A stretch of DNA of 64,000 nucleotides from Loxodes magnus (taxonomy: Eukaryota > Ciliophora > Karyorelictea > Loxodida > Loxodidae): NCBI GenBank assembly GCA_946699065.1, contig CAMPDV010000139.1:310001-374000 (forward strand), in the 5' to 3' direction. Each line of letters opens with the position of its first letter. Positions within the stretch are counted from its first letter, which is position 1. The translations under genes and the position numbers were made by a program. Shown one piece after another: positions 62,928 through 64,000 of this stretch. The notes below the pieces were generated by a model. That model worked only from the letters and a program-made list of their open reading frames with translations. It did no database searches and was not told where the DNA came from.

Positions 62928-62951
62928 GCGCGCCATTAAGGTACAACGCGC
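62928..62951. repeat. GC-rich inverted repeat in AT-rich DNA
   Basis: GCGCG at 62928-62932 faces CGCGC at 62947-62951 with a 14-base loop. Striking because surrounding DNA is nearly free of GC dinucleotides; lies 27 bases after the T run of the small RNA. Confidence 0.5.
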
Positions 62952-64000
62952 TCTCTAATCAAATTAATTTGTTATTAAATATTTATTCACAAACAAATAA
63001 AGCATTTTATAATAAGCTTATTAAACTATAAATAGCAGGCTTTATAAATAAATTATCAGTTTTCTAGTAATAAAAAATCCTAGATGTCATAAAATATTTT
63101 TCAAGAAATGAAAATATTATGGTTATCATACCATTTTTTAAAGATGAAATAAAAATTTTCTGAATAATGGCTAAATAAACTATTTGAATTTAGAACATAA
63201 CAACAAGAATAAAAATTTAGAAAAAAGAAAGAAAATATGAAGAATTTAAATTGCTTTAGAAGATAAACACAGAAAAGATGAAGATAAACCTACAAAAAAA
63301 TCTGGCTTAATTTATAATTATATGGGATTTTGGAGAAAAGATCTAGAAATGAAATTATATTTAAATGAAATTGAATTTATAAAAAAGAATCAAAATATAT
63401 GAACATATTTGAAAATGCTAAAAAGAATAAAAAGGTAAATTATATTAAAATTTATTTAAATTAGCGATATATAAATAAAACGAATAAAAAGTTGAAAATA
63501 TTTCCAAAATTTAATTAAAAATTAATAAAGCAAATTTACAATAAAATAGAGATGAATATTTCAATTTGAAAATAATAAAAAAGAATGAAATTGTAAAGCT
63601 AATTTATTTAGGAAATATGAGTGTAATTTAAGTACAAAAATAAATAATAAGATATTTAAAAATACTTTAAATATAGAAAGCACAAACTAACTCAATGAAG
63701 TGATAATTTATATACCACACTTTTCAATATGAAAACCCAATACTATAATATCTCACTTCTTATCTTCATTATCTAATTAGATCGCATTTTTTAGCTTTTA
63801 ATAATGATAATTTTGATAACATTTTTCATTTATTAAAATTATGAAGTAACAATCACTAAAATATTACATTAAATTTTATCTCAATAGATTATAAATCTTT
63901 CAATATGTTTAATATTATAAAATCATTTTTGCTAACTCTATTCTAGTTTTACTCAACTTTGTATTGTATTTTGTTAATAATTATTTAGAATATATAATAT
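62952..64000. other. AT-rich non-coding DNA to the window end
   Basis: Very AT-rich with A-tracts; no open, protein-like frame and no repeat or telomere motif recognised. Confidence 0.5.

Noticed and set aside
1-64000. CRISPR arrays, rRNA or telomere repeats
   Set aside because: No regularly spaced direct repeats, no rRNA signature and no terminal simple repeats were seen.
62950-64000. Mitochondrial insertion because of extreme AT content
   Set aside because: No mitochondrial coding or RNA sequence can be read there.

Overview
The window reads as nuclear DNA of a ciliate that uses the karyorelict-type genetic code (NCBI table 27; Loxodes/Parduczia-like). Under the standard code almost nothing longer than about 100 residues is open. 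When TAA and TAG are read as Gln and TGA as Trp, long conserved proteins appear, and each ends at an in-frame TGA. Start-to-stop lengths are exact multiples of three over as much as 6.4 kb with no intron needed. TGA falls on Trp positions conserved in the families (chromodomain WEP, ASCC3 SDxWxG, DHHC-x-W), while other TGAs terminate the genes. The close match to karyorelicts is inferred from the code only; no rRNA is present.

0-28 kb is a compact run of single-copy housekeeping-type genes, nearly all intact: an HP1-like chromo/chromo-shadow protein, an ASCC3/Slh1-type double-cassette helicase, an XRCC2-like Rad51 paralogue, a small basic protein, a secreted NTR/TIMP-like protein, a DHHC palmitoyltransferase with a shortened zinc domain, coiled-coil and Gln-rich proteins, an all-Cys RING protein, a secreted acidic protein, a kelch-type protein and a Trf4/5-type non-canonical poly(A) polymerase.

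28-58 kb is a segmentally duplicated region. The apparent unit is a giant membrane protein (lsh; leishmanolysin-like ectodomain, Cys-rich region, REJ/GPS-like region, about six membrane segments, ubiquitin-like tail), followed by a plus-strand gene X (start conserved in two copies) and a decayed minus-strand gene Y. Two full lsh copies are present (30.7-36.9 and 50.9-57.4 kb); both have HGMLH where an active gluzincin has HExxH. The space between them is filled by non-LTR retrotransposon (LINE) remains: a plus-strand element that appears to be split by a second element inserted in the opposite orientation. A third, 5'-truncated LINE end cuts the X copy after lsh2.

59-64 kb is decayed and very AT-rich: a pentapeptide/WD40 pseudogene, a zinc-knuckle gag-like relic, purine-rich DNA without genes, and one GC-richer island (about 62.64-62.90 kb) with several perfect hairpins, a TATA-like element and a T9 run, best read as an unidentified Pol III small RNA gene.
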